Origin: Chloroflexota bacterium | Lineage (GTDB): Bacteria > Chloroflexota > Anaerolineae > Promineifilales > Promineifilaceae | Direction: 5' to 3' | DNA length: 64,000 bases | NCBI GenBank assembly: GCA_013112725.1 | Contig: JABFFZ010000010.1 | Location: forward strand, 32,884-96,883 | Shown here: in pieces, positions 24,686-33,081 of the stretch | Position numbering within the stretch: the stretch's first letter is position 1 | How the letters are laid out: the number at the start of each line of letters is the position of its first letter | Translations under genes and position numbers: made by a program | Notes under the pieces: generated by a model | The model's input: only the letters and a program-made list of their open reading frames with translations | Database searches by the model: none | Told to the model about the DNA's origin: nothing

Positions 24686-25112
24686 ACTCACCAATCGTCC
24701 GCTCTTCTTGTAACAGGAAAGGTCGCTCGCCGGCCTGTTGGTTCAACAAGGCCACAAAGGGATAGGAAACAGGGTGTAAAAAACCAACCGGTTTGGCCGC
24801 CTGGCCCATCTGTTGTACCAACAAATGGACACGTGGGTCGGTCAGCAGTTGCCGGCCGCAGGCTGCACCGCCGGCCAGCAACAAACCATCAGGCAACGGC
24901 CGTATCGCTTCTTCACCCACAAAAAAGGAAATGAGCGCCGCCGCCGGAACAGCGCCGCCGCCGGCCCCGGGGATAGAACCGGACTTCAATCCCAGGAAAA
25001 TCGGTTCAATGCCTGCCTGCTCCAGCCAGAGCGTCGCTTGCTGCACACTCGTCTCGGCGTAACCCGCCGCACATAAGATATAACAATTCCCGGTCAATGC
25101 CTGTATCCTCAT
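24645..25112 (-). CDS. DJ-1/PfpI-like protein lacking the elbow cysteine
   Basis: The 155-aa protein resembles a class I amidotransferase/DJ-1 fold: YILCAAGYAETSVQQATLWL, LPDGLLLAGGAACGRQLLTDP and KPVGFLHPVSY. In true DJ-1 proteins a Cys sits in the nucleophile elbow after the strand; here the place reads GFLHP, so the enzyme function is doubtful. The start may be ATG 25112 or ATG 25142. Its 3' end overlaps the convergent csx3 gene by 41 bp. The assignment is weak. Confidence 0.45.
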   Translation of the reverse strand: MRIQALTGNCYILCAAGYAETSVQQATLWLEQAGIEPIFLGLKSGSIPGAGGGAVPAAALISFFVGEEAIRPLPDGLLLAGGAACGRQLLTDPRVHLLVQQMGQAAKPVGFLHPVSYPFVALLNQQAGERPFLLQEERTIGEFMNAFWQQVYATE

Positions 25113-25338
25113 TCTTAAAAAGAAACATGGCAACAAAATCATAGTTCTGCTGCCATGCCTGTCCTCCCATTTCACTATATAACCGTCACACCTGCACCAT
25201 ACCACAGAAAAAGAGGCTGGTTGGGCCGGTCAGGGCGAAAATAGACAAACGCAGGCAAAAAAGTGCGAAAAAGGGCAAGATCGGGCAAAATGGGGCAACA
25301 AAGAAGGGAACAACACAACAATTCCCAAAGGACAGCTT

Positions 25339-26775
25339 ATGCAATCGGCAAATGACCTCTCGCTGCCCCGGTTGAAAACCGACGTTCACCTGGCGCTCAA
25401 ACATTGGCACACAGTAGATGACCATGCCGAGCCTCTGTTAACGTACCTGCTGCTGGGGCAAGCCAATTATCAGGAATTAGGCCCCCAAACGCCTGCCACT
25501 GCCCGGCTGGCCACCAATCGGGTGCTGCTGGCCGGGTTGGAACTGCTAGAAAAGCAGCAGCCCCAGGCAGCTAACCTCCTTAAAAAACGTTTCCTGGATC
25601 AGGAAACGGCCCATCGCGCCGGCCAACAGCTTGGTTTGAGCCTAGACCAGGTGAAACATCAACAGCGGCAGGCGTTGGCCCTGCTGGCCAACGTCCTCTA
25701 TGCTCAGGAAATGGAACTGCGCGCAGCGTCCATCACCCGCCAGGAAGGGCAGTTAGAAGCCAAAAGCTATACCCAACTTTTTGGCATTGATGCGCTGGCC
25801 GATAGATTATTATCGTTGTTGACAACGGCCGTTTCCCCCTGGGTGATCTCTCTGGTGGGCATTGGCGGCATCGGCAAAACCTCACTCGCCAACCATGTGG
25901 TGCGCCGGGCCATCCGCTGCCTCTATTATGAAGAAGTCCTCTGGCTCAAAATTGCCAATCAACCCATCAAATCACACCCCCTGGCCGGCCCAAAGCAGAC
26001 GTTTCAGCAGCTCATCACCCAGATAAGCCAGAAGCTGCTGCCCGCTCTGCCGCGTGACACCCCCTTTCAGGAACGGCTCCGGCAGTTGCAGCCGCTTTTC
26101 AAAAGCCAGCGGTACCTGATTGTGGTGGATAATCTGGAATTGGCCGCCGACACCGCCTACCTGTTGGCCGAATTGTTGACGCTGGCCCAGCCCAGCCGCT
26201 TTTTGCTCACCTCGCGCACGCCGCCGGTAGACCATGCCGGCTCACTCTCCATCAGCCTGCCAGAACTAAGCCAGGCGGACAGTCTGGCCCTGCTCCGCCA
26301 CTATGCGGCCGAGATCGGTTTTACCCAGGCGGCGACGGCTGGGGACGAAGATTTATTGCCCATTTACCAGGTGGTGGGCGGCAATCCCTTTGCACTCAAA
26401 CAAATTGTGAGTCTGGCGAAGGTACGGCCGTTGCCGCCGCTCCTGGCCTCCTTACGGCAACGGCCGTTGGCCGATGGCGAAGCATTGTACCAAACCATTT
26501 TGCGGGAAACCTGGCTCACCCTCAGCCAGGATGCCAAAGCCGTGTTAGCCATCATGCCCCTAGCCGCCGAGGGGGGCATGGACCCGGAACAGATCGCCCA
26601 ACTGAGCGGCCTGCCAGACGCCCGCTTGTGGCCGGCCATCAACGAGTTGATCGGCCGTTCCCTGTTGGAAGTGAGCAGCAGCCCACAAAGCGGCCACCTC
26701 TGGGAGCGTTTTTATGGGATTCACCGTTTAACCGAACTATTTGTGCGCTCGTTATTGGACGATGATGACCTGTAA
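25339..26775 (+). CDS. NB-ARC (STAND) NTPase
   Basis: The 478-aa protein has an N-terminal helical domain of about 140 aa whose middle (AGQQLGLSLDQVKHQQRQAL) looks like a sigma-region-4 type HTH. The NB-ARC ATPase follows: Walker A GIGGIGKTSLANHV (about 175), Walker B RYLIVVDNLEL, the RNBS/GxP segment GGNPFALKQIVSL, and a winged-helix end. The sensor repeats are encoded separately by the next gene, 2 bp downstream. STAND proteins oligomerise after recognising a trigger and often act in phage defence; here the location beside CRISPR supports that but does not prove it. Confidence 0.85.
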   Translation: MQSANDLSLPRLKTDVHLALKHWHTVDDHAEPLLTYLLLGQANYQELGPQTPATARLATNRVLLAGLELLEKQQPQAANLLKKRFLDQETAHRAGQQLGLSLDQVKHQQRQALALLANVLYAQEMELRAASITRQEGQLEAKSYTQLFGIDALADRLLSLLTTAVSPWVISLVGIGGIGKTSLANHVVRRAIRCLYYEEVLWLKIANQPIKSHPLAGPKQTFQQLITQISQKLLPALPRDTPFQERLRQLQPLFKSQRYLIVVDNLELAADTAYLLAELLTLAQPSRFLLTSRTPPVDHAGSLSISLPELSQADSLALLRHYAAEIGFTQAATAGDEDLLPIYQVVGGNPFALKQIVSLAKVRPLPPLLASLRQRPLADGEALYQTILRETWLTLSQDAKAVLAIMPLAAEGGMDPEQIAQLSGLPDARLWPAINELIGRSLLEVSSSPQSGHLWERFYGIHRLTELFVRSLLDDDDL

Positions 26776-26777
26776 CC

Positions 26778-27959
26778 ATGACGTTTGATGTCAAGACCCA
26801 TTACCAACGCGCCGTAGCCGCCAATGTGCGTCTGTGGCGGCAGCGGCTGCTAGAAGAAGCCGCGCCCGATCGCTGGCAAACCCAAAAGGACGTGATCTGG
26901 CAGGCGGTGGCGGCCGGGCTGGCGTCTGTGCCGGCGCAGCTGGAAGCGGCCACCCTGGCGGCGGCGATGACGCCTATCTTGGAGCGGTGGGGCGTCTGGT
27001 TGGCGTGGTTGCCGTTATTGGAAACGGCCGTAACCCTTGATCTGCCTCCTGATGTGCAGGGGACTCTCTTACTGGCGCAGGGACGACTCTACTACCTCAA
27101 TCGCAATTTTGGCGATGCCATCCAGGCGCAAGAAACAGCCTTGCGGTTGGCCCAGGTACACCAGATGCAGGCGTTGGCCGCTTTGGCCCATTGCCAACTG
27201 ACCAATGCCTTTTTAGGCGACAAGCAATATGCCGCGGCGCGGGCGCATGGCGCTGCGGCCTTACAGTTGTTATCACCCACAGAGGTGGCCACATGGGCCT
27301 CATTACACAACGCGCTGGGCCTGATTGAACTGGAAACAGGGGCCTTTGCCGCCAGCGAACAGCAGTTCCAACAGGCGCTGGCCTATTGGACCGGCGTCAA
27401 TGAACCGGCGCTGTTGGCCCGTACCTGGCTTAATTTGGGGGTGGTGTATTACCGGCAAAGCCGTTGGGCGGCGGCGAAGCGGTGTTATGAGCAGGCAGAT
27501 GCGGTCTTGGCCCCCACAGCCAGTGTAGTGGACAGGTTGAAGGTGCTTAATGGGTTGGGGACGTTGCATTATGTATCCGGTGAGTACCTGGAGGCGGAAG
27601 CGATGTTCCGGCGGGGGTTGGCGGTGGCACGGCCGTTGCCCGGTTTGTTTCATCTACGGGGGTCGCTCAACCATAATTTGGGGAATACGCTGCTGGCGCT
27701 GCGGCGTTGGGGGGAAGCCCAACTTTACCTGGAAAAGAGCGTTTTGTTGTGGCAGCAGGCCCATGATGAAGTGGAACAGGCCAACAGCCGGGGCACGCTG
27801 GCGGAGCTATATGAGCAGCAAGGGGAATGGGCGACGGCCGTGTCCCATTATGATGCCGCCCTACACCTGCTGGCCGCCTATCCAGACCACCAGTGGGCGC
27901 AGAAACTGACGGCAAACTTTCAAACGGCGCAGCTCAGATGCGCCAAAATGAGTAATTAA
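26778..27959 (+). CDS. TPR-repeat protein, partner of NB-ARC NTPase
   Basis: The 393-aa protein is all helical with about eight tetratricopeptide units, seen as repeated patterns such as AxxxxGxxxxxxxxYxxALxL (examples: LARTWLNLGVVYYRQSRWAA, LHYVSGEYLEAEAMFRRGLA, LYEQQGEWATAVSHYDAAL). It has no signal peptide or catalytic motif. It begins 2 bp after the NB-ARC gene and would serve as its sensor arm, as in single-chain NB-ARC-TPR proteins, here split in two. Confidence 0.85.
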   Translation: MTFDVKTHYQRAVAANVRLWRQRLLEEAAPDRWQTQKDVIWQAVAAGLASVPAQLEAATLAAAMTPILERWGVWLAWLPLLETAVTLDLPPDVQGTLLLAQGRLYYLNRNFGDAIQAQETALRLAQVHQMQALAALAHCQLTNAFLGDKQYAAARAHGAAALQLLSPTEVATWASLHNALGLIELETGAFAASEQQFQQALAYWTGVNEPALLARTWLNLGVVYYRQSRWAAAKRCYEQADAVLAPTASVVDRLKVLNGLGTLHYVSGEYLEAEAMFRRGLAVARPLPGLFHLRGSLNHNLGNTLLALRRWGEAQLYLEKSVLLWQQAHDEVEQANSRGTLAELYEQQGEWATAVSHYDAALHLLAAYPDHQWAQKLTANFQTAQLRCAKMSN

Positions 27960-27968
27960 GTTATTGAG

Positions 27969-27999
27969 TAATTGGGTAATTACCCAATTACCCAATTAC
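27969..27999. terminator. 22-bp palindrome plus tandem ACCCAATT units
   Basis: TAATTGGGTAA and TTACCCAATTA (27969-27990) form a perfect 22-bp palindrome just after the TPR gene. ACCCAATT is then repeated in tandem to 27999. It lies between convergent genes and is a plausible bidirectional terminator. Confidence 0.6.
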
Positions 28000-28000
28000 C

Positions 28001-28132
28001 CTAACAGGTTCCGGTTTGTACAGAACACTCTCCTTGAATAATGGCTGGGGGTGTGGGTGTAGAGAACAAGGCCAGCAACAAGCCAATACCGACGACAACA
28101 TGCACTACCTTTTTCTGAACTTTTAACGACAT
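28001..28132 (-). CDS. 43-residue membrane peptide
   Basis: This short frame is preceded by GGAGGT 5 nt before ATG 28132, one of the strongest ribosome binding sites in the window. The product begins with six charged/polar residues (MSLKVQKK), followed by a hydrophobic span VVHVVVGIGLLLALF and a Pro/Thr-rich tail with two Cys (GECSVQTGTC). It looks like a small membrane or secreted peptide. No homologue is recognised. The hydrophobic helix plus positive N-terminus would also suit a small membrane-acting toxin, but no antitoxin is visible. Confidence 0.5.
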   Translation of the reverse strand: MSLKVQKKVVHVVVGIGLLLALFSTPTPPAIIQGECSVQTGTC

Positions 28133-28479
28133 CTCATACCTCCATGGGGTTGGAGGCTCATGTGTCAGGCGCGCCCAGGGTTGCCCCTCTTCATGAAGGC
28201 TACACGAGCCGGGAAATAAGACGATTCGCTAGCTGATGAGAGTAGCATAACGCACCGAGGCACACCCTGGATGCGAAGCCAGGCTAAAAAGTTCTGATAA
28301 AAGTTCGGAGCAGGTTCTGAGGGTTTTGCTATTAAAAACGGGGGGCAATGGCGGCCACGTTTGACGCTTTCTCTCTGGGAAGTGGCTCCCCCCAGTGAAA
28401 TAAGCCCGAAGCTAAAACCAGACTTTCACTACAAAATCAGTCGTTTGTCAATTTGTTATTTGAGGATTGAAACCAACCG
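28133..28479. other. Intergenic region without supported gene
   Basis: No frame with a convincing start lies here. It would hold the promoter of the 43-residue peptide gene. A single sequence ending ATTGAAAC (28466-28473) resembles a CRISPR repeat end but is not repeated. Confidence 0.4.
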
Positions 28480-30546
28480 CTAAAAGGCCAGCAGTTTCTC
28501 CATCGCCTGGCGAATGGCGGCTACCGTCGGCACCACCCCTTCCATCAACGACGTGCTAAAGGGCACGGGCACAGAGGGGGCCGCCACCCGTTCGAGGGGC
28601 GCGTCCAGGTCGAGGAAGCAATGGGACGCCACGGCTGCGGCAATCTCCGCGCCAAAACCGCCAAAGCTAATGTCCTCATGCACAATCAGGCATTTGCTCG
28701 TTTTGCGCACGCTGGCAAACACGGCCGCATTATCCCACGGCGACAAGGTGCGTAAATCAATAATTTCAATGCCTGCCGCCAGTTCCGCCGCCGCCAGTTC
28801 ACACCGCTCCACCATCGCTCCCCAGGTGACAACGGTCAAATCGTCCCCTTCGGTAACGAACTTCGCTTTGCCAAAGGGCAGCATATAGTCGTCGCCGGGG
28901 TACGGCCGTCGCGCCCAGGCCGCATCCAACATCGCCCGATGCTCAAAAAAGATGACCGGGTCATGGCCGCGCAGCGCCGTGCGCAGCAGCCCCACTGCAT
29001 CCTCCGCGTTCGATGGGCAGGCAAAAAGCAGACCGGGCTGGTGGGCAAAGGTCACCTCGCTGGTGACGCTGTGCCAGGGATCGCCAATTTTGCGGTAGCC
29101 GCCGGGGATGCGGATAATCACCGGCGCGGCAAAACGGCCGTTTGTGCGCCAGCGCACCGTGCCCAAATTGTTAATCTGCTCCGTGGCCGGGTCGGCATAT
29201 TTGCGGAACTGGATTTCGGGCACAGGGACGAGACCGGCATATGCTAACCCCACCGACCGGCCAATAATGCCTTCTTCGTTCAGGCTGGTATCAAAGACAC
29301 GACTGTCGCCAAACCGCGTCTGCAAGCCCAATGTGGCCGCGTGGACGCCCCCCTTCAAGCCCACATCCTCGCCAAAGACCAGCAGCCGGTCATTCACTGC
29401 CAGTTCCACTTCCAACGTGCGCCGGATCGCCTCAATCATGTTGATGCGGCGGGGATCGGGGGGTTGTGGTATATCGCTGCCGCCAGGCAGTTCAATACCC
29501 GCCGCCAGCAACCCACCCACCTGCGGCGGCGCGTCCGGGCTGGAAAAGAGAAAGCGCGTCACTGTCGCCGGGTCGCCATGTGGCTGCGCCAGCGCCTCAT
29601 CCCGCGCCTGAGCCACCGCTTCGGCCGCCTCCTGCCGCAGCCCTTCCCATTCCGCCTGTGTCAGCAGCGCTGGCACCAGATATTGGTGTAACCCGGCCAG
29701 CGGGTCGCGCTCCCATTCGGCGGCGCGTTCGGCTTCGCTTTTGTATGCCTGGTTATCCACGCTGGAATGGCCGGACAGGCGGGGCACCGTCAGGCGCAGT
29801 AACCCCGGCCCGTTCCATTCGCGCATGTGACGCACGGCCGCATGCACCAGTTCAGCCGTCTCCCCCGGATTGGTGCCACTGCCATCCCAGATGGTTAAAT
29901 TCTTGAAACAAGCCAGATTGGCAGCGATATTGCTGCCCGGCGTTTGCAGCGGGCTGCGCACAGAAATGGCGTACTCGTTATCCTCCACTACAAACAACAG
30001 CGGCAGTTCCAGGGTGGTGGCAATGGTCAGCGCCGACCAAAACCCATTGGTCGCCACCGCCCCATCCCCGCCAAAAACGACGGCAATGCTGTTGCCCGCC
30101 TCTGGATTCTTAAGCACAGTTTTGTGGTAGACAATAGCCTGCGCCCACCCCACGGCGGGCGTGAACTGCGACCCCACATCACCGGACATGGGCAGCACCA
30201 TTGCTCGTTTACGCCGGGGCATGTTGAACACCACACCCACATCTCGCCCGCCGCTCAGCCCACCTACCCGCGCCATGTCGGAAGCAAACGCTTCGGTGAG
30301 GGTAAGACCGCTGCCTAGCAGAAACGGCCGTGACCGATAATACGCGCTGGCCGCATCAAATGGCCGGTCTAAAAGCTGGCTGATAAGCAGTTGCCCCAAC
30401 TCGTGCCCCCGCGCCGAAAACTGGTAAGTCACCAATCCCTGAGGCGTCAGTTCCTCCTCCTCCATTTCATCCATCAAACGCGAACACAAAGCCAGCCGCG
30501 CCACTTCGTGCCAGTCAAATGCCAGGTGTAAAGTTTTCAAAATCAT
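28480..30546 (-). CDS. 2-oxoacid dehydrogenase E1, fused alpha and beta subunits
   Basis: The 688-aa protein is a thiamine-diphosphate E1 component of the branched-chain 2-oxoacid/pyruvate dehydrogenase type. The alpha half (1-330) has the ThDP motif GDGAVATNGFWSAL and LFVVEDNEYAIS. The beta half (about 355-688) has LLVFGEDVGLKGGVH with the cofactor Glu, GRSVGLAYAGL, and the C-terminal transketolase domain DDLTVVTWGAMV. Alpha-beta fusions of this kind are known. No E2 or E3 gene is nearby. It may oxidise 2-oxoacids from the island to acyl-CoA, but it could be unrelated to it. Confidence 0.9.
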   Translation of the reverse strand: MILKTLHLAFDWHEVARLALCSRLMDEMEEEELTPQGLVTYQFSARGHELGQLLISQLLDRPFDAASAYYRSRPFLLGSGLTLTEAFASDMARVGGLSGGRDVGVVFNMPRRKRAMVLPMSGDVGSQFTPAVGWAQAIVYHKTVLKNPEAGNSIAVVFGGDGAVATNGFWSALTIATTLELPLLFVVEDNEYAISVRSPLQTPGSNIAANLACFKNLTIWDGSGTNPGETAELVHAAVRHMREWNGPGLLRLTVPRLSGHSSVDNQAYKSEAERAAEWERDPLAGLHQYLVPALLTQAEWEGLRQEAAEAVAQARDEALAQPHGDPATVTRFLFSSPDAPPQVGGLLAAGIELPGGSDIPQPPDPRRINMIEAIRRTLEVELAVNDRLLVFGEDVGLKGGVHAATLGLQTRFGDSRVFDTSLNEEGIIGRSVGLAYAGLVPVPEIQFRKYADPATEQINNLGTVRWRTNGRFAAPVIIRIPGGYRKIGDPWHSVTSEVTFAHQPGLLFACPSNAEDAVGLLRTALRGHDPVIFFEHRAMLDAAWARRPYPGDDYMLPFGKAKFVTEGDDLTVVTWGAMVERCELAAAELAAGIEIIDLRTLSPWDNAAVFASVRKTSKCLIVHEDISFGGFGAEIAAAVASHCFLDLDAPLERVAAPSVPVPFSTSLMEGVVPTVAAIRQAMEKLLAF

Positions 30547-30623
30547 AATGCTCCATCTCTCGCAGGGTGGGATTGGGCACTATGGTATAACAAAGCACCA
30601 TTTTAGGAAAATGTCGCCTGAGA

Positions 30624-30718
30624 GTAACCGTTCAGTTCCTCTGGAGACTTGACAAGTTTTTGCGCCTGAATAGCGGCAACTACCTCTGGTAATAAACTTG
30701 TCAAGTCTGAACGCTTAC
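30624..30718. repeat. Two-stem structured repeat, copy A
   Basis: Outer arms GTAACCGTTCAG (30624-30635) and CTGAACGCTTAC (30707-30718) enclose inner arms GACTTGACAAGTTT (30646-30659) and AAACTTGTCAAGTC (30694-30707). The same architecture with different inner bases recurs at 58570-58663. It lies about 80 nt upstream of the E1 start. Confidence 0.75.
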
Positions 30719-31016
30719 GCCCAGCAATTCGAAATATGGCTTGCGGCGGCAGATAAATCTGCACCTACAAAAGGCGAAGCCGGCCTTCGCCGACTGGCGC
30801 CCAGCCCACGCAGAGCCTGTCCTGAACCTGTTGAAGGGTAGGCTTTGCTGCCTGTAGCCGCGATTTTAATCGCTGGCTCTTGGTAAATTGAGAATTGCTG
30901 GCTTACGCCTGAGAAAGCGGCGTTGGGCCTCAAGGCCTGGTAGGGATCGCCAGGGAATGTGCTGCGCTATATAAAATAATCTGCCAGATGACGCTTAAGT
31001 AAGCACCTTGCCAACT
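30719..31016. other. Intergenic patchwork of short hairpins
   Basis: No gene is seen. GGCGAAG-CCGG-CCTTCGCC and AGCCGCGATTTTAATCGCTGGCT-like hairpins and a degenerate copy of the widespread CTGTCCTGA...GAAGGG element lie here, downstream of tpx. Confidence 0.45.
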
Positions 31017-31547
31017 TCACCCCTGGGCAAGCGTCTCTTTGGCGGCAGCGATCACCTCTTCATAATCTGGCTCTTGCCCCAATGAAGGCAGGTAATTGAC
31101 GTAACGCAAAACGCCCTCTCGCCCGACAATAAAAACAGCCCGGCGCAAATAGCGGCGCTCCTTGATCAGCAACCCATACTTCAAGCCAAACTCCGTCTCC
31201 AGCACATCAGAAATCACCTTAACCTTATCTACCCCGGCTGCGCCACACCAGCGCCTTTGGGCCATCGGGAAATCAGTGCTGATAGTGTAGATGATTATCT
31301 CCTCTCCAAGCTGCGCCGCTTTTTCATTAAAACGGCGGGTTTCCCGATCACATACATCAGTATCCAGAGAAGGCACGGCTGATAAAATAATAACCTTATC
31401 TTTCGACTCGGCCAGCGGATTAACCGAGGCCCAGTTTTGGTCTACGGCCGTAAACGCCGGCGCTATCTGCCCCACTGCCACATCATCACCCAACAGGGTA
31501 GCAAAGGTATTTCCCAGTTTCACCACATCAGTACGAATCGTTGTCAT
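31017..31547 (-). CDS. tpx: Thiol peroxidase (atypical 2-Cys peroxiredoxin)
   Basis: The 176-aa protein reduces hydroperoxides with thioredoxin. The peroxidatic Cys66 is in SLDTDVCDRET and the resolving Cys101 in QRRWCGAAG, the spacing typical of Tpx; the family arginine region VFIVGREGVLRYV is also kept. It ends the leftward island operon, 28 bp after the aldehyde dehydrogenase gene. A peroxidase would fit a pathway producing photoreactive or redox-active tetrapyrroles, but Tpx is also a general defence enzyme. Confidence 0.93.
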   Translation of the reverse strand: MTTIRTDVVKLGNTFATLLGDDVAVGQIAPAFTAVDQNWASVNPLAESKDKVIILSAVPSLDTDVCDRETRRFNEKAAQLGEEIIIYTISTDFPMAQRRWCGAAGVDKVKVISDVLETEFGLKYGLLIKERRYLRRAVFIVGREGVLRYVNYLPSLGQEPDYEEVIAAAKETLAQG

Positions 31548-31575
31548 CTAGTACTACCTCCTTATGGTATGTTAT

Positions 31576-33060
31576 TTACCGCTGCGCCACCCCCACCACA
31601 CACTTGCCGCAAAAGAGATCAAACGTCTCCAACGTCCCCTCCTCGCCAAAGCCGCTCAATCCCCATGCCGGGCGCGGCGCATCCACATTCAGTTCCAACA
31701 GGCTGACCCCATTTATCTTCACCCCACCAGTAGTCATCCTTCGAGCAATTGCCAGGGCATGTTCCTCATCCTGTGAAAAGACATACCCACCCAAGCCATA
31801 GGGCGTCTGGTTAGCCAGTTGCACCGCTTCTTCATCTTCCCTGAAGGGATGCACCGTTGCCACCGGGCCAAAAATCTCTTCCATTGCCTCTGCCGGGGAG
31901 ACACCGGTGATTAACGTCGGCGGCAAATAATAGCCGCCACCCTCAGGCATTGGCGTTGTCTGATGAAGCTGCCCTCCTTTTTGTTGCAAAGCATGGATAG
32001 CAGACACAATACGGCCGTGATGCGCCTGATTCGCCAGCGGCCCCAACTGCGCCTGCATAGAAAGGGCATCTCCCGCTTTAACCTGGCGCAATTTTTCGCG
32101 GGCGGCCTCCAAAACCTCATCAGCCAGCGATTGGTGAACCAGCAGCCGCCCCAATGCCCGGCACCACTGCCCATTCAGCGTGATCAGGCCGGCCACAATA
32201 CCCTCCGCCACCCGTTCCACATGAGCATCCGCCAACACAACCATGGCATTATTGCCACCGAGTTCCAATTGTAACGCCTTGAAATCTAAGGCGCAGGCCG
32301 CCGCCACCGCCTGACCACCTTGCAAACCGCCGGTAAAGGAAACGGTACGCACCCGCTTATCCCGCACCAGATGCTCACCTGCCGATGCTCCGCCATGAAC
32401 AATTTGAAACAGGCCACGCGGCAGGCCAGCCGCTTCCAACGCCTCTACCAGCAAGAGGCAGGAGTAGGGTGCCCACTCCGACGGTTTTAGAATCACCGGG
32501 CAGCCAGCCGCCAGGGCATTAGCCACCTTGTGCGCCGCTAATGCCGCCGGCGAATTCCAGGGCACAATGGCCACAGCCACACCCCGCGGTTTACGCCAGA
32601 TCTCCACTTCACCAAAAGGCCCGGGCGCCTTGTTCAGCGCATATCCCTTGCGCAAGACGCCCGCCGCCGCCTTAAACGCCAGCCACACAATAGCATTCAC
32701 AAAACTGGAGGTACTGAACACAATACCCGTGTTGGTTGATTCCACTGCCGCCATCAAGGGGACAAACCCCATCAGATGATCAGCTACCTTTTCCAACAAC
32801 GCCGCCCGTTCTTCAGGGTTGGCATTAGCCCAGACACCTGCCTCATATGCCCGTTGCGCCGCCTGCAAAGCGCGTTCGATGTTCTCGGGGCTAGAGGCCA
32901 TTTGTGGGGCAATCGGTTCACCCGTACTCGGATTGTGGACAAAGGTGGGTAGGACCACAGCGGGCGGAAGACGTTCCCCCTCAATATAGTCAAAAAGGGT
33001 GAACTGCTTTTCTATCTCCTCAACTGGGGGAAGTGTAATTGGGGGAAAGTCCATCTTCAT
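31576..33060 (-). CDS. NAD(P)-dependent aldehyde dehydrogenase
   Basis: The 494-aa protein has the complete ALDH layout: NAD site PWNSPAALAAHKVANALAAG and KPSEWAPYS, the glycine-rich SFTGGLQGG, general base Glu in LQLELGGNNAMVV, and the catalytic Cys in NGQWCRALGRL. The C-terminal EEIFGPV and PYGLGGYVF are also present. It would oxidise an aldehyde intermediate to an acid. It lies within the island operon between acyl-CoA dehydrogenase and tpx. Confidence 0.92.
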   Translation of the reverse strand: MKMDFPPITLPPVEEIEKQFTLFDYIEGERLPPAVVLPTFVHNPSTGEPIAPQMASSPENIERALQAAQRAYEAGVWANANPEERAALLEKVADHLMGFVPLMAAVESTNTGIVFSTSSFVNAIVWLAFKAAAGVLRKGYALNKAPGPFGEVEIWRKPRGVAVAIVPWNSPAALAAHKVANALAAGCPVILKPSEWAPYSCLLLVEALEAAGLPRGLFQIVHGGASAGEHLVRDKRVRTVSFTGGLQGGQAVAAACALDFKALQLELGGNNAMVVLADAHVERVAEGIVAGLITLNGQWCRALGRLLVHQSLADEVLEAAREKLRQVKAGDALSMQAQLGPLANQAHHGRIVSAIHALQQKGGQLHQTTPMPEGGGYYLPPTLITGVSPAEAMEEIFGPVATVHPFREDEEAVQLANQTPYGLGGYVFSQDEEHALAIARRMTTGGVKINGVSLLELNVDAPRPAWGLSGFGEEGTLETFDLFCGKCVVGVAQR

Positions 33061-33081
33061 CTCCTGTTTGGGTAACGCCGC

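Noticed and set aside
28445..28473. Sequence ending GAGGATTGAAAC that resembles the 3' end of a type III CRISPR repeat
   Set aside because: Only one copy is visible and no spacer-repeat periodicity follows, so there is no array.
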